Shown piece after piece: positions 46,193-57,950 of a DNA stretch of 64,000 nt. Location: assembly GCA_034359265.1 (NCBI GenBank), contig CP136897.1, positions 26,592,001 to 26,656,000 on the forward strand, written 5' to 3'. Below the pieces are notes generated by a model. It was not told the origin of the DNA and searched no databases. It worked only from the letters and a program-made list of their open reading frames with translations. Positions within the stretch are counted from its first letter, which is position 1, and each line of letters begins with the position of its first letter. The position numbers and the translations under genes are program-made. The stretch comes from Canna indica (lineage: Eukaryota; Streptophyta; Magnoliopsida; Zingiberales; Cannaceae).

Positions 46193-47668
46193 TGTTAGTT
46201 GAAGGTTTCTTCCTTCATGCTTTATTCTCCTCATGATTATTTTGATGATAACAAACCTATTTAACAAGTGCTTGAAGTATGAAAATTGCAGGATCGATGA
46301 AAGATACGTCAAGCCTTACGTCTCTTGATCAATCTCCAAAACAGATCAATGCGTGCAACAAAAATGTTTTGGATAGCATGGAGAATCCTTTAAAGTTAAA
46401 ACGAGCTGAAGAACGAAGCCGGAAAACCAAGCGCGAAATGAGAAAGCTAAGATAAAATTTTCCAGCTCTGGTTCGATCGGTCGGACGGTCGACCGAATGG
46501 TGTTAAGTAGTGGTAGCAGCCAATTCGGTCAATCGACTGAATGATGCGCAAAAGAGGCAGTAGCCATTCGGTCGACCGAAATTGGTGAAGAATTCACAGA
46601 AGGGCTGTGTCGATCGACCGATCGCTCGAACTACCGGTCGGTCGACCGACCTAAGCTAAAATGTGGCAAAATGCTCATCGGTCGACCAATCAGTCGACCA
46701 GATGGCAAATTGCAAGTCGCGCGATTTTGGCATCACTGATTCAGTCGACCGCTTGGTTGACCGGATTCAGGATCGCCAATCTCACGATAGTCGGTCGACC
46801 GAATGGCGCGTAAATCTCCCAGAAAGTTGGGCGATCAATCGGTCCGTCGACCGAACCATCGATCGGGCGTCTGTAACGATAAAATTTATGCCCGTTGATT
46901 CCCTATTTCAGCTGAGGATTATAAATACCTCTTCTAACATCTTTTGTCGATTCCTCTCAAATTTTTTGGATGCAAGAAAACCTTCAAAGAGTGATTCCAT
47001 AACATCCCCCAAGCTTCAACGCGTCAACATTCATCAGTCTAACTCTTGATCCCTTGCTGTCAAAAGAGCTCTCATTTAAAGGGTTCAACAAGTCGGTTAG
47101 GCGTGAAAAGAAGAGGTGTTTAAGTGTGATAAGTTGTCATTCCTCTTCTTGTAATAATTTTTGTTTTAATTTATTCTTCATCTCATTGTATTTGAATTGT
47201 AGGAAGACCTAGTGTTAGGTCTTGGATTTAAGTGGTGTGTAAAGCCACTTGTGTAAAGATAGTTTACTCGGTTAGTTCTAGTTGTGTCCCTTAGGGTTGA
47301 GGTGGAAGAGTGCTCTCGATAAGAAGGCGGAGACTTTCGGGTGTGGAAGTGCCTTAGGTTGAGAGTGAGACTCTTCGAGTCAAAGTCCTCTGTGTAAGGG
47401 AAACTAATTAATCTAGTAAAACTTACTTTGGAAATCCTAAGCGGGGTGCTTAGGTAGTGGAGTAGGCATTGGGGCCGAACCACTATAAATCTCAGTGTTA
47501 GCATTGTTAAATTTTGTTTGTGCTTGATTGGTTTATTTTTGCTTCTGCATCTTATCGAGAAATTGTGATTTGCCTAAATAATTCAAGAAACATCTAAAAC
47601 CGAAATAGGCAAATAGAATTATATAACATACTATTCACCTCCCCTCTAGTGTGCCATTTTATACAACA
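46193..47668 (+). mobile_element. Copia C 3' LTR
   Basis: 1476 bp, TGTTAG to ACAACA, following the polypurine tract. Palindrome array at 46470-46870 and TATAAATA at 46920-46927. Confidence 0.9.
46470..46870. promoter_or_regulatory. GTCGAC palindrome array, Copia C 3' LTR
   Basis: Units such as CGGTCGACCGAATGG, TCGGTCGACCGACC and CGGTCGACCAATCAGTCGAC, ending about 50 bases before TATAAATA. Unit number and order differ from the 5' LTR copy, so the array changes by gain and loss of units. Confidence 0.6.
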
Positions 47669-47734
47669 AATTCGTTCTCGAATTTACTTGAATAACAAGG
47701 ACTTACCTGCTCTCCGAACATGGAAGGGTAGCGC

Positions 47735-49919
47735 TCATTCATGTCCTGCTCTACCTCCCAAGTGGCCTCTTGCCCGAAAATGGTGCTCCCATCTGACCTT
47801 TACCAGGGGAATTTCTTTGGATCTTAGCTTCCTGATTTGGCGGTCAGGGATCTCTACCGGCCTTTCCCCGAACGAGATGGCCGAATCTACCTCAATAGAA
47901 GAGGGCTTGATCACATGCGAATCATCTTTTACATATTTCCGCAACATGGATACATGGAAGACTGGGTGTACTCTGCTCAGGCTAGGAGGTAATGCCAGCT
48001 CATAGGCCACCTCGCCCCTCCGCTTGAGAATGGGAAAAGGCCCAATGTACCTAGGGCTCAGCTTTTCCTTCTACCCAAACTGGATCACCCCTTTCATAGG
48101 AGAGACCTTCAAAAAGACTAAATCACACTCGGCGAATTCCAATTCCCTAGCCTTCTTGTCAGCATACATTTTCTATCGACTCTAGGCCGCCAGCAATCTT
48201 TCCTTTATGGCCTTCACTTTCTCTACCGCTTCCTCAACCAGATCAAGGCCCACCATGAGTGATTCCCCAGCCTCGAACTAGCCCACCGGAGACCTACACC
48301 ACCCGCCCATACAAGGCCTCAAAAGGAGTCGTGTCAATGCTACTGTGAACGTTATTATTGTAGGTGAACTCTATCAGCGGTAGGTGCCTTTCACAGTCAT
48401 CGGCCATATCTAGGACGCATGCTCTCAGCATGTCCTCCAAAGTTTGGATGGTCCTCTCTTATTGCCCGTCAGTCTGCGGATGGAAAGCTATGTTGAAACG
48501 CACCTAGGTACCCAAAGCTTCCTGGAAGGACTGCCAAAATCGGACTGTGAACTGGGTACCACGGTCGGATATAATCATCACCAGAGTACCATGGTATGCC
48601 ATAATCCTATCCAATAATAGTCGGGCGTACTGTTCCGCGGAGAAGGTAGTCTTCACTAGTATGAAGTGTGCGGTCTTGGTTAACCGGTCCACTACCACCC
48701 AAATGGAATCAAAATCGCCTTTTGACTTAGGCAACCCAGTCACTAGATCCATGGTGATTTTCTCCCGCTTCCACTCGGGCACCTCGAGGTTTTGCAGTAG
48801 TCCCGCAATCTTAAGGTGTTCGGCCTTCACCTGTTGACAGACCAGACATTTGGAGACAAACTCTGCTACCTCTCTTTTCATACCCTTCCACTAGTAATGC
48901 TGTCTTAAATCCCGGTACATCTTGGTGGCCCCCGGATGCATCGTATAAGTGGAACGATGACCCAGTTCCAGGACTTGCCTACGCACCTCAGCCATATCTG
49001 GCACTACGGTCCGGTCTTTGAACCTCAGTACACCCTCTGAGTCCAACCTGAAACCGTTCTTTGCATCGCCTCTTTGCACCAGATCCTTGGTCAGCGCACA
49101 AAAGACATCCTCCCCCTACGCGGCACGCAGCATGTCCACCAGCGTGGACTGTACCCGCAGGTATGCCACCAGGGCACCTGAAGCAGACACTGATAAGGTT
49201 GTACCCCCATTTAGGCACAACGCCAACTCTCGAGCTAGAGGCCTCCTCTTAACTTCCAAATGAGCCAAACTGCCCATGGACTTTCTGCTCAAAGCATCTG
49301 CTACCACATTTGTTTTCCCCGGATGATACATACTGGTGCAATCATAATCCTTTAGGAGCTCTAGCCACCTCCTTTGCTTGAGGTTCAGCTCCTTTTGGGT
49401 AAGCAAGTACTGGAGGATCTTGTGATCAGTGTAGATCTCGCAAGTCTCCCCATATAGGTAGTGCCGCCAGAGCTTCAGTGCAAAGACCACTACCGCTAGT
49501 TCTAGGTCGTGCGTCGGATAGTTCTTCTAATGAACTTTCAGCTGGCGGGATGCATAAGCTATGACTCTGCCAAATTGCGTCAGGACGCAGCCTAGGCCAA
49601 CCCGAGAGGCATCACAGAAGACTACAAACCCTCCTGAGCTAGAAGGTACAGCCAACACAAGTGCAGATGTCAAACATGCCTTGAGCTTCTGAAAGCTTGC
49701 CTCGCATTTGTCATCCCAAATGAACCTGACCTTTTTCTAGGCCAGTTGAGTCAAAAGGGCTACAATTCTAGAGAACTTCTCCACAAACTTCCGATAGTAC
49801 CCGACCAAACCAAGAAAATTGCGAATCTCAGTCACGTTGGACACTTATTCCTTCCTTGGACACTTCATGGCCCAAGAACCCTACACTTTCCAACCAAAAT
49901 TCACACTTGGAAAAATTTT
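47735..49919 (-). pseudogene. pol: Gypsy pol remnant (RT end, RNase H, integrase, C-terminal region)
   Basis: On the minus strand from 49919: RT end and connection (FLGHEVSKEG), then RNase H (49116-49490: [20 protein letters not shown], then [16 protein letters not shown]). An H2C2 zinc part follows (LGHRSTYTMHPGATKMYRDL; CLVCQQVKAEH), then integrase (48504-48881, D45 and D106 of that piece; the third acidic residue is in DGQ-ERT near 48460). The C-terminal region at 47735-48010 ([27 protein letters not shown]) is of chromovirus type. Frameshifts and stops separate the pieces. The N-terminal half of RT and everything before it were lost where the truncated 5' LTR joins at 49919/49920. Confidence 0.85.
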
Positions 49920-50875
49920 CTCGGCCATGCCTCTTAGGGTAGAAAAGGGAAAGAAGAATTTAGCTAGGACCCTAACTCTTCGTCTCCGATATATCTTAAA
50001 TTCATGTGGACTGATTTACCCCTTCCCCTACCCTTGGCCAAACCCTTCTCATGATGTTTAGGGTTCATTCGGTCACACCTAGGGGTTCTAGGGAAGACAA
50101 ACTGTGTAACACATGAAATCGACGACGGAGAATGCTCTAATGATAGATTTATGATCATCTAAGGGCTCTACTTCCGTGAAGGGGATTGGAAAAAATTTTG
50201 GCATGACCTATCCCCTTTCCCCATGATTCAGCAGCCCTAGATTGGAGAAAACGATGAGAAAATGAAATGATCCGGCAAGTATTGATACAAGAATCATGTA
50301 TATACAACTACAGAAACTCGATTCGTCGGAAAATCGCGAGAAAACACGATCTTATCACCACTATGGGTTCGGCTACCCGCCTCCCCCATTTCTTCAAATC
50401 CAACCACTCACCTTGATTGAGGAGGATGAAAGATCGAATGACGACAACTTTGAATTTTTTCAGAGACGGCATGAAATCCCGGATCGACCAAAATCCCCCT
50501 CCTCTTTGCTTCTTCTCCCCTCTCTCCTAGGTGCTGCCTTGTGCGACTCAAAGTTGAGTCACACAACACAAGGATGAGGGGTTTTAATCCCTCATCAAAC
50601 CTTCCATAATGGCCCTAGACTCTTAATCATGACTCGACTAAACCTGAGCTTGACTTGGGTTCCGACTCTTTCCGCAACACGAGTCGACTTCAACTCGAAT
50701 AAATTATAAATGCATAAAAGGAAAGAGTCATTTGCCCAATTTAATTGCATACATCATTAGTCGAGTCATACCTTTTCACTCGAGGCGATCTTGAGGCTCG
50801 ACTCGACTATCCCCAGGTCCGATGCGCTGCACCAAAACACATTTTTATATTAGGAAATTTTTCCCGGGTCTGACA
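49920..50875 (-). mobile_element. Truncated gypsy 5' LTR
   Basis: Matches the first 956 bases of the 3' LTR (38461-39417) closely, then stops abruptly at RT sequence. Outer end TGTCAGACCC with the ATCTA duplication is intact. Confidence 0.9.
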
Positions 50876-51076
50876 ATCTACTTAGTCTATACCCGAGCCT
50901 TTCTTTGACGTTCTTTTTCTATCGATTCTTGACGATCTTTTCTTTCGAATCTCCAAATGAAGTTTGCATGCTTATCGCAACCTCAACCTGAACTCAAAAC
51001 TTCACACATAGATTAAATATATGTTTGTTATCATCAAAATGAAGATCGAAGCTTAAGAGAAACTCTTAAGCCAACA
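50876..51076 (-). mobile_element. Copia B 5' LTR, outer 201 bases
   Basis: Continues the LTR cut at 36863; matches 30220-30420 and ends TTAAGCCAACA before the TCTAT duplication. Confidence 0.9.
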
Positions 51077-51081
51077 TCTAT

Positions 51082-52688
51082 AAATCATTGGGGAAAAGGA
51101 AATCTAGTTGAATACACTCATGTGATATGTAAATGTCTTTCAGCCTTACCTTAATAAATTAGTGGGATATGCCCTCTGTAAGAAAATTAGTTGAAATCTC
51201 TGTTAGAAAATTTAACTTTACCCGAAAACATGGATCTTCTTCTTTCTAGCATTCTTTTTGCTCCTTTGCGATACTCCATTTAAATAAATATAAAGTGCAT
51301 GGAAGTACCATCTAGCATTGCACTACTTTTTGGATTGCAAGTTTTCATGTTATGTTTTTAATAGCCATGTGATGATCTTCATCTTCTCAGCTTCACTTCT
51401 AGTTGCAAAATCTTCCCCCTTAATGAGTGAGTATCATTGTTAAAATAATTACTATTTAGTATACAGTATACTATTGGTTTTTATTCATATTGGTTTAGGA
51501 GTAAGACCCATTAAATGAGATAACTTGGATGTTTAACATCAATTGCTGCGAAAGTACATCTCCCAGTTTGCAAAAAATCTAAAGTTTAAATATTGATCAA
51601 AATGAGGCAGCATATATTATTGGAGGACCTTGCAATTTTGTTTACCTTTTTCCCAGCATTCTTTTTCTTTTTGCTGAACTCTGATACATCATTAAACTCT
51701 AAAATTGCATGGAATTACCATAAGTATTACAACACCTTGTCAATTAATGTCAATTTCAGTACCATTGCATCTATAACTTGACAGTTAGCATGGAAGCACC
51801 AGCATCACCACCAGCCGTGGCATCGGGACCTACGACGTCCGCCGCAGTTCCACCACCACCGCCGCCACCGCCGCCACCACCATCGGGACCTTCGACGTCC
51901 ACAATGCATTTGGATTTATCCATATTTCTTACTTTCCTCTTTCAGTTGCAATGCTTTCACTGCAATGGTGGTGATGTCTCAATCTTTAGTCAAACTCATA
52001 AGATAAAAAAGCATCATGAAACTATGATAGAAGCTATGTAAACAAAAACTATGATAGAAGCTTAGTACGTATCAAGAAACACTAGTTGGTTGTGTACCCA
52101 AATAAAGCACAAGCATGATAAGTTAATAGGAAAGTTTCAACTTCTATTTATTTGTAGCTACTCTAATGCATACCAACCTCCTATGATGTACTTAATATTT
52201 TATTTGATGTTTATATCTTGCAAAATGAGTATATCTTGCACTTTCCAATCAAACACTACTCAATTAAACTCAGTTTCATAATATTTTATTCACTTATTAG
52301 TATGTTTAATTAAATAGATTGGTTTTCTATGTCCTCGGCTATACCTCAAGCTCGAAAGGCACCGCTGGCACGATTCCTGTAAAAGAAAAAGGAGAGGAGG
52401 GTTTGTCATATCCATTTACATTCTTCATTGGCAAGAATTGTGAGATTTGTTAGTGCATGCGTGAAGTAGCTCCATTGGCTTATATCTCTTTTCTTCAAAG
52501 CCTAAGTTAAGTTCTTTTGACACAAAACCTTGGGACAGTAAGAAGATTTTCTAATTTTTTTTGTGAATCTTCCCCAGCTATATATCTACATATTTGAGCT
52601 AAATGAAAAAGGAGTATTTTCAAATAAAGAAAGAAAAATCACAACAGGTTCTAATATATAGTGTCATAATCTTATGAGACAAGTGAAG
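51082..52688 (+). other. CACTA-2 interior with a proline-rich exon-like segment
   Basis: Mostly AT-rich and non-coding. 51787-51905 is GC-rich and reads MEAPASPPAVASGP, then a run of prolines (CCA/CCG/CCT repeats) and SGPSTST. This resembles the low-complexity N-terminus at 52689 and may be a duplicated or alternative first exon. No domain follows it. Confidence 0.4.
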
Positions 52689-54816
52689 ATGTCGGGACCT
52701 TCCACGCCCACCGCAGTACGTACTGCTGCTGCCGCCGCCGCCACCACCACAACCATCGGCCCCGGAGGCTCGAGGTCGTCGTAGGCCTAGTGGACCTAAT
52801 CAGGGGGCTTGTGCACCTTCATCGATCGATCAGCATCAGCGGATATCACTGCACGGTCTAAAGTAACTATCAAAGTTTATTTTTTATAATTATTAATTAA
52901 TTCATTTTTACTTATGTTGTTATACTTGAGTTGTAGATTCGAGCAGACCGATGTTGCTCGCAACATCACCTCTATTATCAAGAGGTTCTTTCGGGAGCCG
53001 TGGCGTTCATGGACCCACGTGTCGTAGCATAATCGAGATTCATTATGGTCTGAGTTCAAGGTATGTAGTTTATTCATTATGATCCAACTTTCTTCTAGCC
53101 AATTCTTGTTTTGTTTACAGTAATCTTCTAGACTTTTTAAGTTGATGCATGAAAAATCAAGTAGAAGAAGGGAACTCTTAATTGAGTTTCAATTTTTTTT
53201 GTTTTTGACCATTCAAAGTAGTTATTCTCTATGAAGTGCATGTAATGTTTGCTTACAGCATCTACTTTGCTTATGCGCATTTTACCTTCATACATAAATA
53301 TAACAATTTAAGCTTCAATTAATGTGTGCAATTACAGCATCTACTTATGAGTGTGTCAAGATACTTTCAATGTGCTTCCGATTGGTTGGCATAAGATTAG
53401 TACAATTTAAGCTTCAATTAGTTACAAACATGGTAACATTTGCCGTTTCTTAACTCAAGTAGTTTCTTTGTTCCGCGTATTTTTAGAAATCTCAAATCTA
53501 TTAAATTGGGCATATGCTCAATTGATGCTTTTTATACGTTGGGACAATGAACTTAGAGTTTCATCAAACATTTAGACTTTGTTGAAACAGTTTAAGATGT
53601 TTGTGGAACTATGCAATTATTAAGCTATTAAAGTAGTTATCATACTTTATGTTCAGCATTCTACTATACTAGATATGATTTTTTGAATAGAAATATGAAG
53701 TTTGATGTTCAATATCTACTTTTTGTGAACTTGTACTAATGTTTTTTTTTTGTAGGCCCGATATACTTGGGATCCCGCCATTGAGGCTCATGTGAAGGAT
53801 GCTTGAGAAACTTACAATAAGAAGTTTTTCAAGGATATCCTCCATCGGGCGCGGGATGAGGCATGCGCGAGTATAGGCGGTAACAGAGATACACCTAGGG
53901 ATGCGCTCAAGGGCATGGGCCAATCTGGATGGAGGTCGACGTATGGGATCGGTTATGCGATATCTGGGCATCGGAGGGATGGCAAGGTGCCTCTCGAATG
54001 GCGCACCAGAATCGGATGACGTTGGTCGAAGGATCCGTCGCCCGACAAACTGGTGGGTCCATCCCTTTTATCAGCCACGAGTGTCGATTGATAAGTAATT
54101 TAGTAACTATTTTTATTATTCATTTATTATTATAGAAAAACTAATTATATTTATTTTATTATAGGGGACGCTAGATGAGCAGGGGACGCTCATCCCTGCT
54201 AATCCTCTAAGGGTCTTCAAGGAGACACATAGATACCAACGTGGTCCTCGCCGGGGTGAGTTCATCAGCAGGAGGCCGGAGATGGTACTGGTAAGATAAT
54301 ATTTTTTAAAAAATATATTGTTCTATTATGTATAATTAATTTAATTTATTTATTTATTTTTATTTAAAGGCCACGTATAGTGAGTTGGTGACCTAGCGGG
54401 GAGGTGATCTTGCGCAGCATTAGCTTGATGCTGACGCATGGATGCAGGTGGCAGGCGTTGGCCATGGTCGTGTATATGGCATTGGCACAACGACCCACGC
54501 ACAAACGTTGTTGCAACCACATGGTGCAGGGTCGTCTGCTTCCATCTCCTCCGTCGCTGGTCCATCAACATCACGTGCGGATCAAGACCGATTAGCGATC
54601 GTCGAGACTGCTCAGGCACGCCTCAGCGCCGATATGGCTGCTATGAGAGATACTGTGACACATATATCTTCTATCATACCTGGTGCTCGGGCTCCTCCGC
54701 CTCCCCCATCATTCGGCACGACGACATCAACATCAGATCCATCATCATCATTGACGCCGACTGATGTGCTCCACACGCAGCCCCTTTCCCTACCGCCTGA
54801 TGCGCCTGATCATTGA
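52689..54816 (+). pseudogene. CACTA second protein (Ptta/En-Spm, Transposase_24-like), broken
   Basis: Exon-like blocks: 52689-52865 (alanine/threonine-rich start, RRRPSGPNQG), about 52937-53060 (IIKRFFREPWRSWTHVS, then HNRDSLWSEFK, donor GTATGT), about 53757-54090 (ARYTWDPAIEAHVKDA, YNKKFFKDILHRARDEACA; after a frameshift VDVWDRLCDIWASEGWQ, NRMTLVEGSVARQTGGSIPF). Then about 54164-54290 (NPLRVFKETHRYQRGPRRGEF) and 54370-54816 (DADAWMQVAGVGHGRVYGIG and a Ser/Pro tail). This order is that of the TNPA/Transposase_24 family, which binds CACTA ends. In-frame stops follow VKDA, replace a codon in WTHVS-HN, and precede RGGDL. Confidence 0.75.
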
Positions 54817-54979
54817 TGTATTTTTTTGATATAATGTAAATATTATTATTTTGATACGATGTAAATAATATTTTGATATCTATATATTATAATTTACTGT
54901 CTTTTCTCTGTATTTTAATTAAATATTGGAACAAGAATTAATATATTTTTTATTTTTTTTAAAAAAACATATATTTTCA

Positions 54980-55290
54980 TGTGACGGTTTTGCGACCGTC
55001 ATTGCCGTCGCAAACGCTCACCTACATGGTCGCTTGACGCGGTCGCAAAAAACTGTACGACGGCCGTTGCGACCGCCAAGTGCGATCTCAATATCGGTCG
55101 CAAAACAACTATGTGACGGCCTTTGCGACGCGAGTTAGCGATCGCAATATATCAATCTTTGGCGACGGTGTCATGGAGGTCGCGTAGAATCTGCGATAAG
55201 ACTATCCATGACGGAAGCTTTGCGATAGCTGATGTCGTCGCAATTGCTCTTCTGCGATGGCTTTGCGACCGCGTTAGCTGTCGCAGATGA
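54980..55290. repeat. CACTA-2 right subterminal repeats
   Basis: GCGACGG, TTGCGACCG and GCGGTCGCAAA motifs in both orientations, matching the left set at 25280-25480. Confidence 0.7.
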
Positions 55291-55307
55291 TGAAATTTTT
55301 AGTAGTG

Positions 55308-56699
55308 AAATGAGCTCATCTTGGTAAAGAAACCACGCATAATGGAAAGCAATGATGAGGAGAATTTTGGCAGGAAAGATGCATCTCAAACATTGCAAGA
55401 CCCTGTTCCTTCTTTTGGTCAAGCTCTTGTACCTATTCAGCTTACACCTCAAGATAATGATGAATTCAATTTTATGTTGTCTTCAAAGAAAGAACTTCAA
55501 TTTTATGTTGAGTTAATCAATTTTATTTAAATAGTAGTTATTCATAAGTCCAAAAGAAGGAAGGAAATTTACATAGCATAGTATTCTAGTTTCTCTCTTG
55601 CCAATTCTTAAAGGACAAGGATCCATGAAATCAAATATTGAGGTAATGATTCAGGCATGTAATGCTTTATGCTCAAGTCAAATGGATCAAGAGATAAAAG
55701 TCAAGAGACTACCAGAAGCAATTGTTAGATCAAATAGTTCTTGTTATGCAAGTTACAAGTGTGTTTAGCAGATGAATCTCTATAACGTTCCTTTAATTTT
55801 CTAATCTCATCAAGAAGAAGAAGAATGTCATTTATAAGGATGAAGTCGATAAAATGAATGTTCCATCCTGTGGGTCTGTTAGAATTGTCAACTTCTTTGA
55901 GATCTTTGATGTCGGCGTTTGGGGAAGTGGCAAGGGCGAACAACTGAGGAAATTTCATACTCAATGGGATATCACTACACCAAGTGTGAAGCCAAAAGCG
56001 GACCCTACTATGTTTAGCATTTTAGCTCAAAGACTTACATCTTACTATTTCACAGTCATATTCTGCATTAAAGTTTGTGCTAATGGGATATCCACTGATG
56101 TTTGCATCACCCAATTATCAATTATTGTTATTCTGTTGAGGCCCCTCCAATGGTTGCTTGAATTCTTCAGGTACTTTTGAGTCTCTTAAAATTTTGAAGA
56201 TCATGTATTGTGTATTACACTTGGGACATTTTCTAAAAGCTTCTCATACTCTTAACAATGTTCTATAGAAGCTCATCCTTATATGCTTGAGCGAAGAAGA
56301 TGAACTTAATCCTTCCAGGACAATAGTGCGAACTTTTTCTGCAGCCATTCTTGCAAGGGTCTAGGTGATGAATACCAACTATTTTGCACAATTAACATCT
56401 GAACCACCTCTTCTTATGGCTCTTCAACAAGCAACGATTTCCATCAGCCATAATATACTCTTTTTTTTGGCGGATTATGGGTTGATAAGGTTAGAACTGA
56501 CATCAGTTTTCTTGTATTTGCACATTTGTTGAATTTAATTTTTCATGTCCTTAGAAGTCTGAGTTGTAGGATTGCTTTTTCTACATTTCTGTCACACAAG
56601 TGTCCACATTTTCCAAACATCCATTTATGATTTTTTTAGTACTTCTAATTATATAAAAGTAATTAATATTAATTAATGCGAGTTATAATTTAGTTTATT
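55308..56699 (+). other. CACTA-1 interior, possible unidentified captured exons
   Basis: 55321-55530 (70 codons, KDASQTLQDPVPSFGQALVP) and 55854-56180 (SVRIVNFFEIFDVGVWGSG) are better balanced in composition than neighbouring DNA and could be captured exons. I do not recognise a family for either. The rest is non-coding. Confidence 0.3.
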
Positions 56700-56940
56700 A
56701 TTTTTCAAGTTAATGTGAGTTGCAACTTCTATTTGTGGTCAACCAAACGCCCGAAAATAGAAGTTGCAACTTGCAACTTCCATTTGTGGCCAACCAAACG
56801 CCTGCAGATAGAAGTTGCAACTCTACTTGCGGACAATCAAACAGTAGGTTGCAAAATTTATTTGCGGGCATTTGCTTTTGCATGCAAATAGATTTTGCAG
56901 CATTTGCACTTGCGGGCAACCAAACGCCCCTTGAGATTTC
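56700..56940. repeat. MITE-like repeat cluster
   Basis: Three imperfect copies of a phrase with GAAGTTGCAACT and TTGTGGCCAACCAAACGCC. The cluster ends GGGCAACCAAACGCCCC, the kind of end seen on Tourist- or hAT-type MITEs. A matching left terminus was not identified. The two open frames here are products of the repeats. Confidence 0.4.
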
Positions 56941-57950
56941 ATTACTTATTCATGATTTTTATTTGTTATTCATGCTTTGAAAAGTGTCAGTGCCACTTAC
57001 GGTTATGTTGTTGATGGAAATCAATGTTCATACTACTAATGACTGAATTTTCCATTGTCATACAAAGTATAGCTTATATTAAGGGAAAAAAAAGCTATAA
57101 TTGATTTACTGTTATGTCAGTGCCACTTTGTTCTGCTTACATCTTTGGGCACAAATAAGATTGACTTTCCAACGGCAATTCTAAAGTAAGATATGGGAAA
57201 CTTTTTATTGCTACTATTTTTAATTTAATAGATAATTGATCAATTTTTTAAACTATCCGCATCTATTGGATGAGTTCGCTTTACTTGTGTAAGGTCACTT
57301 TAGATGTCTCTGGTTTCTGGGTATTTTTGCATTAGCAATGAATTAATTCAATCATTTAAATTTAATTCATCTCACCTTTTCCTTCTTGGATTCATCAAAT
57401 CATGATACTGTGATGATACTTCTCTATATTAACAGAAAATGGAATAGTATGTCTATGATCTTTTTTATTTTTAAAATGTAATATGGAATTTGATTATATG
57501 AGTTTCTTTTACTTGTAATCAATAATGAACTTTGTTCTTACTAGTGATCTTTCTTTGTCTAAAGTTTGTTTTCCGGGGTCCTCATTTGGAAAAGAAAGGC
57601 AGAAGAAGCATTAATTGCTAGTGGTCCACCTTACACAGTATGTTCTAACCTTTGTTTCAAATCAATAAAAATAAGAAATATTTGACTACCTGATATAACA
57701 CCACAATAGGTAAGTGTTCTTGAATTTGGTTGGTTAAAATCCTCAAAAGATTCCTTTTGTTCCAATCTCTGGCTTTCAAGGTGATAACACCCGAAGAGGT
57801 AAGTGTGATTTGTGTTGAATATGAAACCATAGAGCACCTAGAAATTTAATTATATTTATGGATTATGATGATTCATGCATAATTCATTCTCTATTAAATT
57901 CCATGTGCACCTACTATGCTCTGGGAATGTGGAGTTAGCCATTGTTCCAA
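56941..57950. other. CACTA-1 interior, nothing recognised
   Basis: AT-rich sequence with no coding frame or repeat recognised, ending at the small CACTA element. Confidence 0.35.

Larger units (their letters stand above)
39443..47668 (+). mobile_element. Copia C, non-autonomous Sirevirus-like element
   Basis: Two LTRs of 1471 and 1476 bp (39443-40913; 46193-47668) beginning TGTTAG, the right one ending ACAACA. Flanks AATTA and AATTC agree at four of five positions, as expected for a duplication with one later change. The tRNA-Met primer site, intact gag and terminal polypurine tract are present. The 3.9 kb between gag and the 3' LTR has no recognisable protease, integrase, RT or RNase H; it holds instead an accessory, apparently spliced, broken gene. 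It interrupts the gypsy element between pol and the 3' LTR. Confidence 0.9.
36864..50875 (-). mobile_element. Ty3-gypsy (Tekay/Del-like chromovirus), nested in Copia B
   Basis: Starts TGTCACACCCCAACTG, ends CCGGGTCTGACA, with ATCTA duplicated (36859-36863 and 50876-50880). Left to right on the plus strand: complete 3' LTR (36864-39417), polypurine tract, inserted Copia C (39443-47668), integrase, RNase H and RT remnants (47735-49919), then only the first 956 bases of the 5' LTR (49920-50875). The rest of the 5' LTR, primer site, gag, protease and much of RT are deleted. Confidence 0.9.
29011..51076 (-). mobile_element. Copia B, Sirevirus-like copia element with nested gypsy
   Basis: Begins TGTTGGTTGC and ends TTAAGCCAACA, with TCTAT duplicated (29006-29010 and 51077-51081). 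The 3' LTR is 29011-30420; the 5' LTR is 35673-36863 plus 50876-51076, split by the gypsy element. The tRNA-Met primer site, gag and pol lie between. Own length is about 8 kb. Protein signatures (DSGCSKHMTG, TPQQNGVVERKNR, YVDDIIFGATNE), repeated polypurine tracts and LTR structure point to the Sirevirus lineage. Confidence 0.9.
25262..55307. mobile_element. CACTA-2, with gypsy and copia insertions
   Basis: Left end CACTACTAGAAATCTGG and right end (reverse) CACTACTAAAAATTTC, with the 3-base duplication AAA (25259-25261 and 55308-55310). Both ends carry subterminal TGCGACCG/CGGTCGCA repeats (25280-25480; 54980-55290). Removing later insertions leaves about 5.4 kb. It retains a damaged gene of the second CACTA protein type (52689-54816), but no TNP2/DDE transposase was recognised, so mobility would need enzymes from elsewhere. 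Confidence 0.85.
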
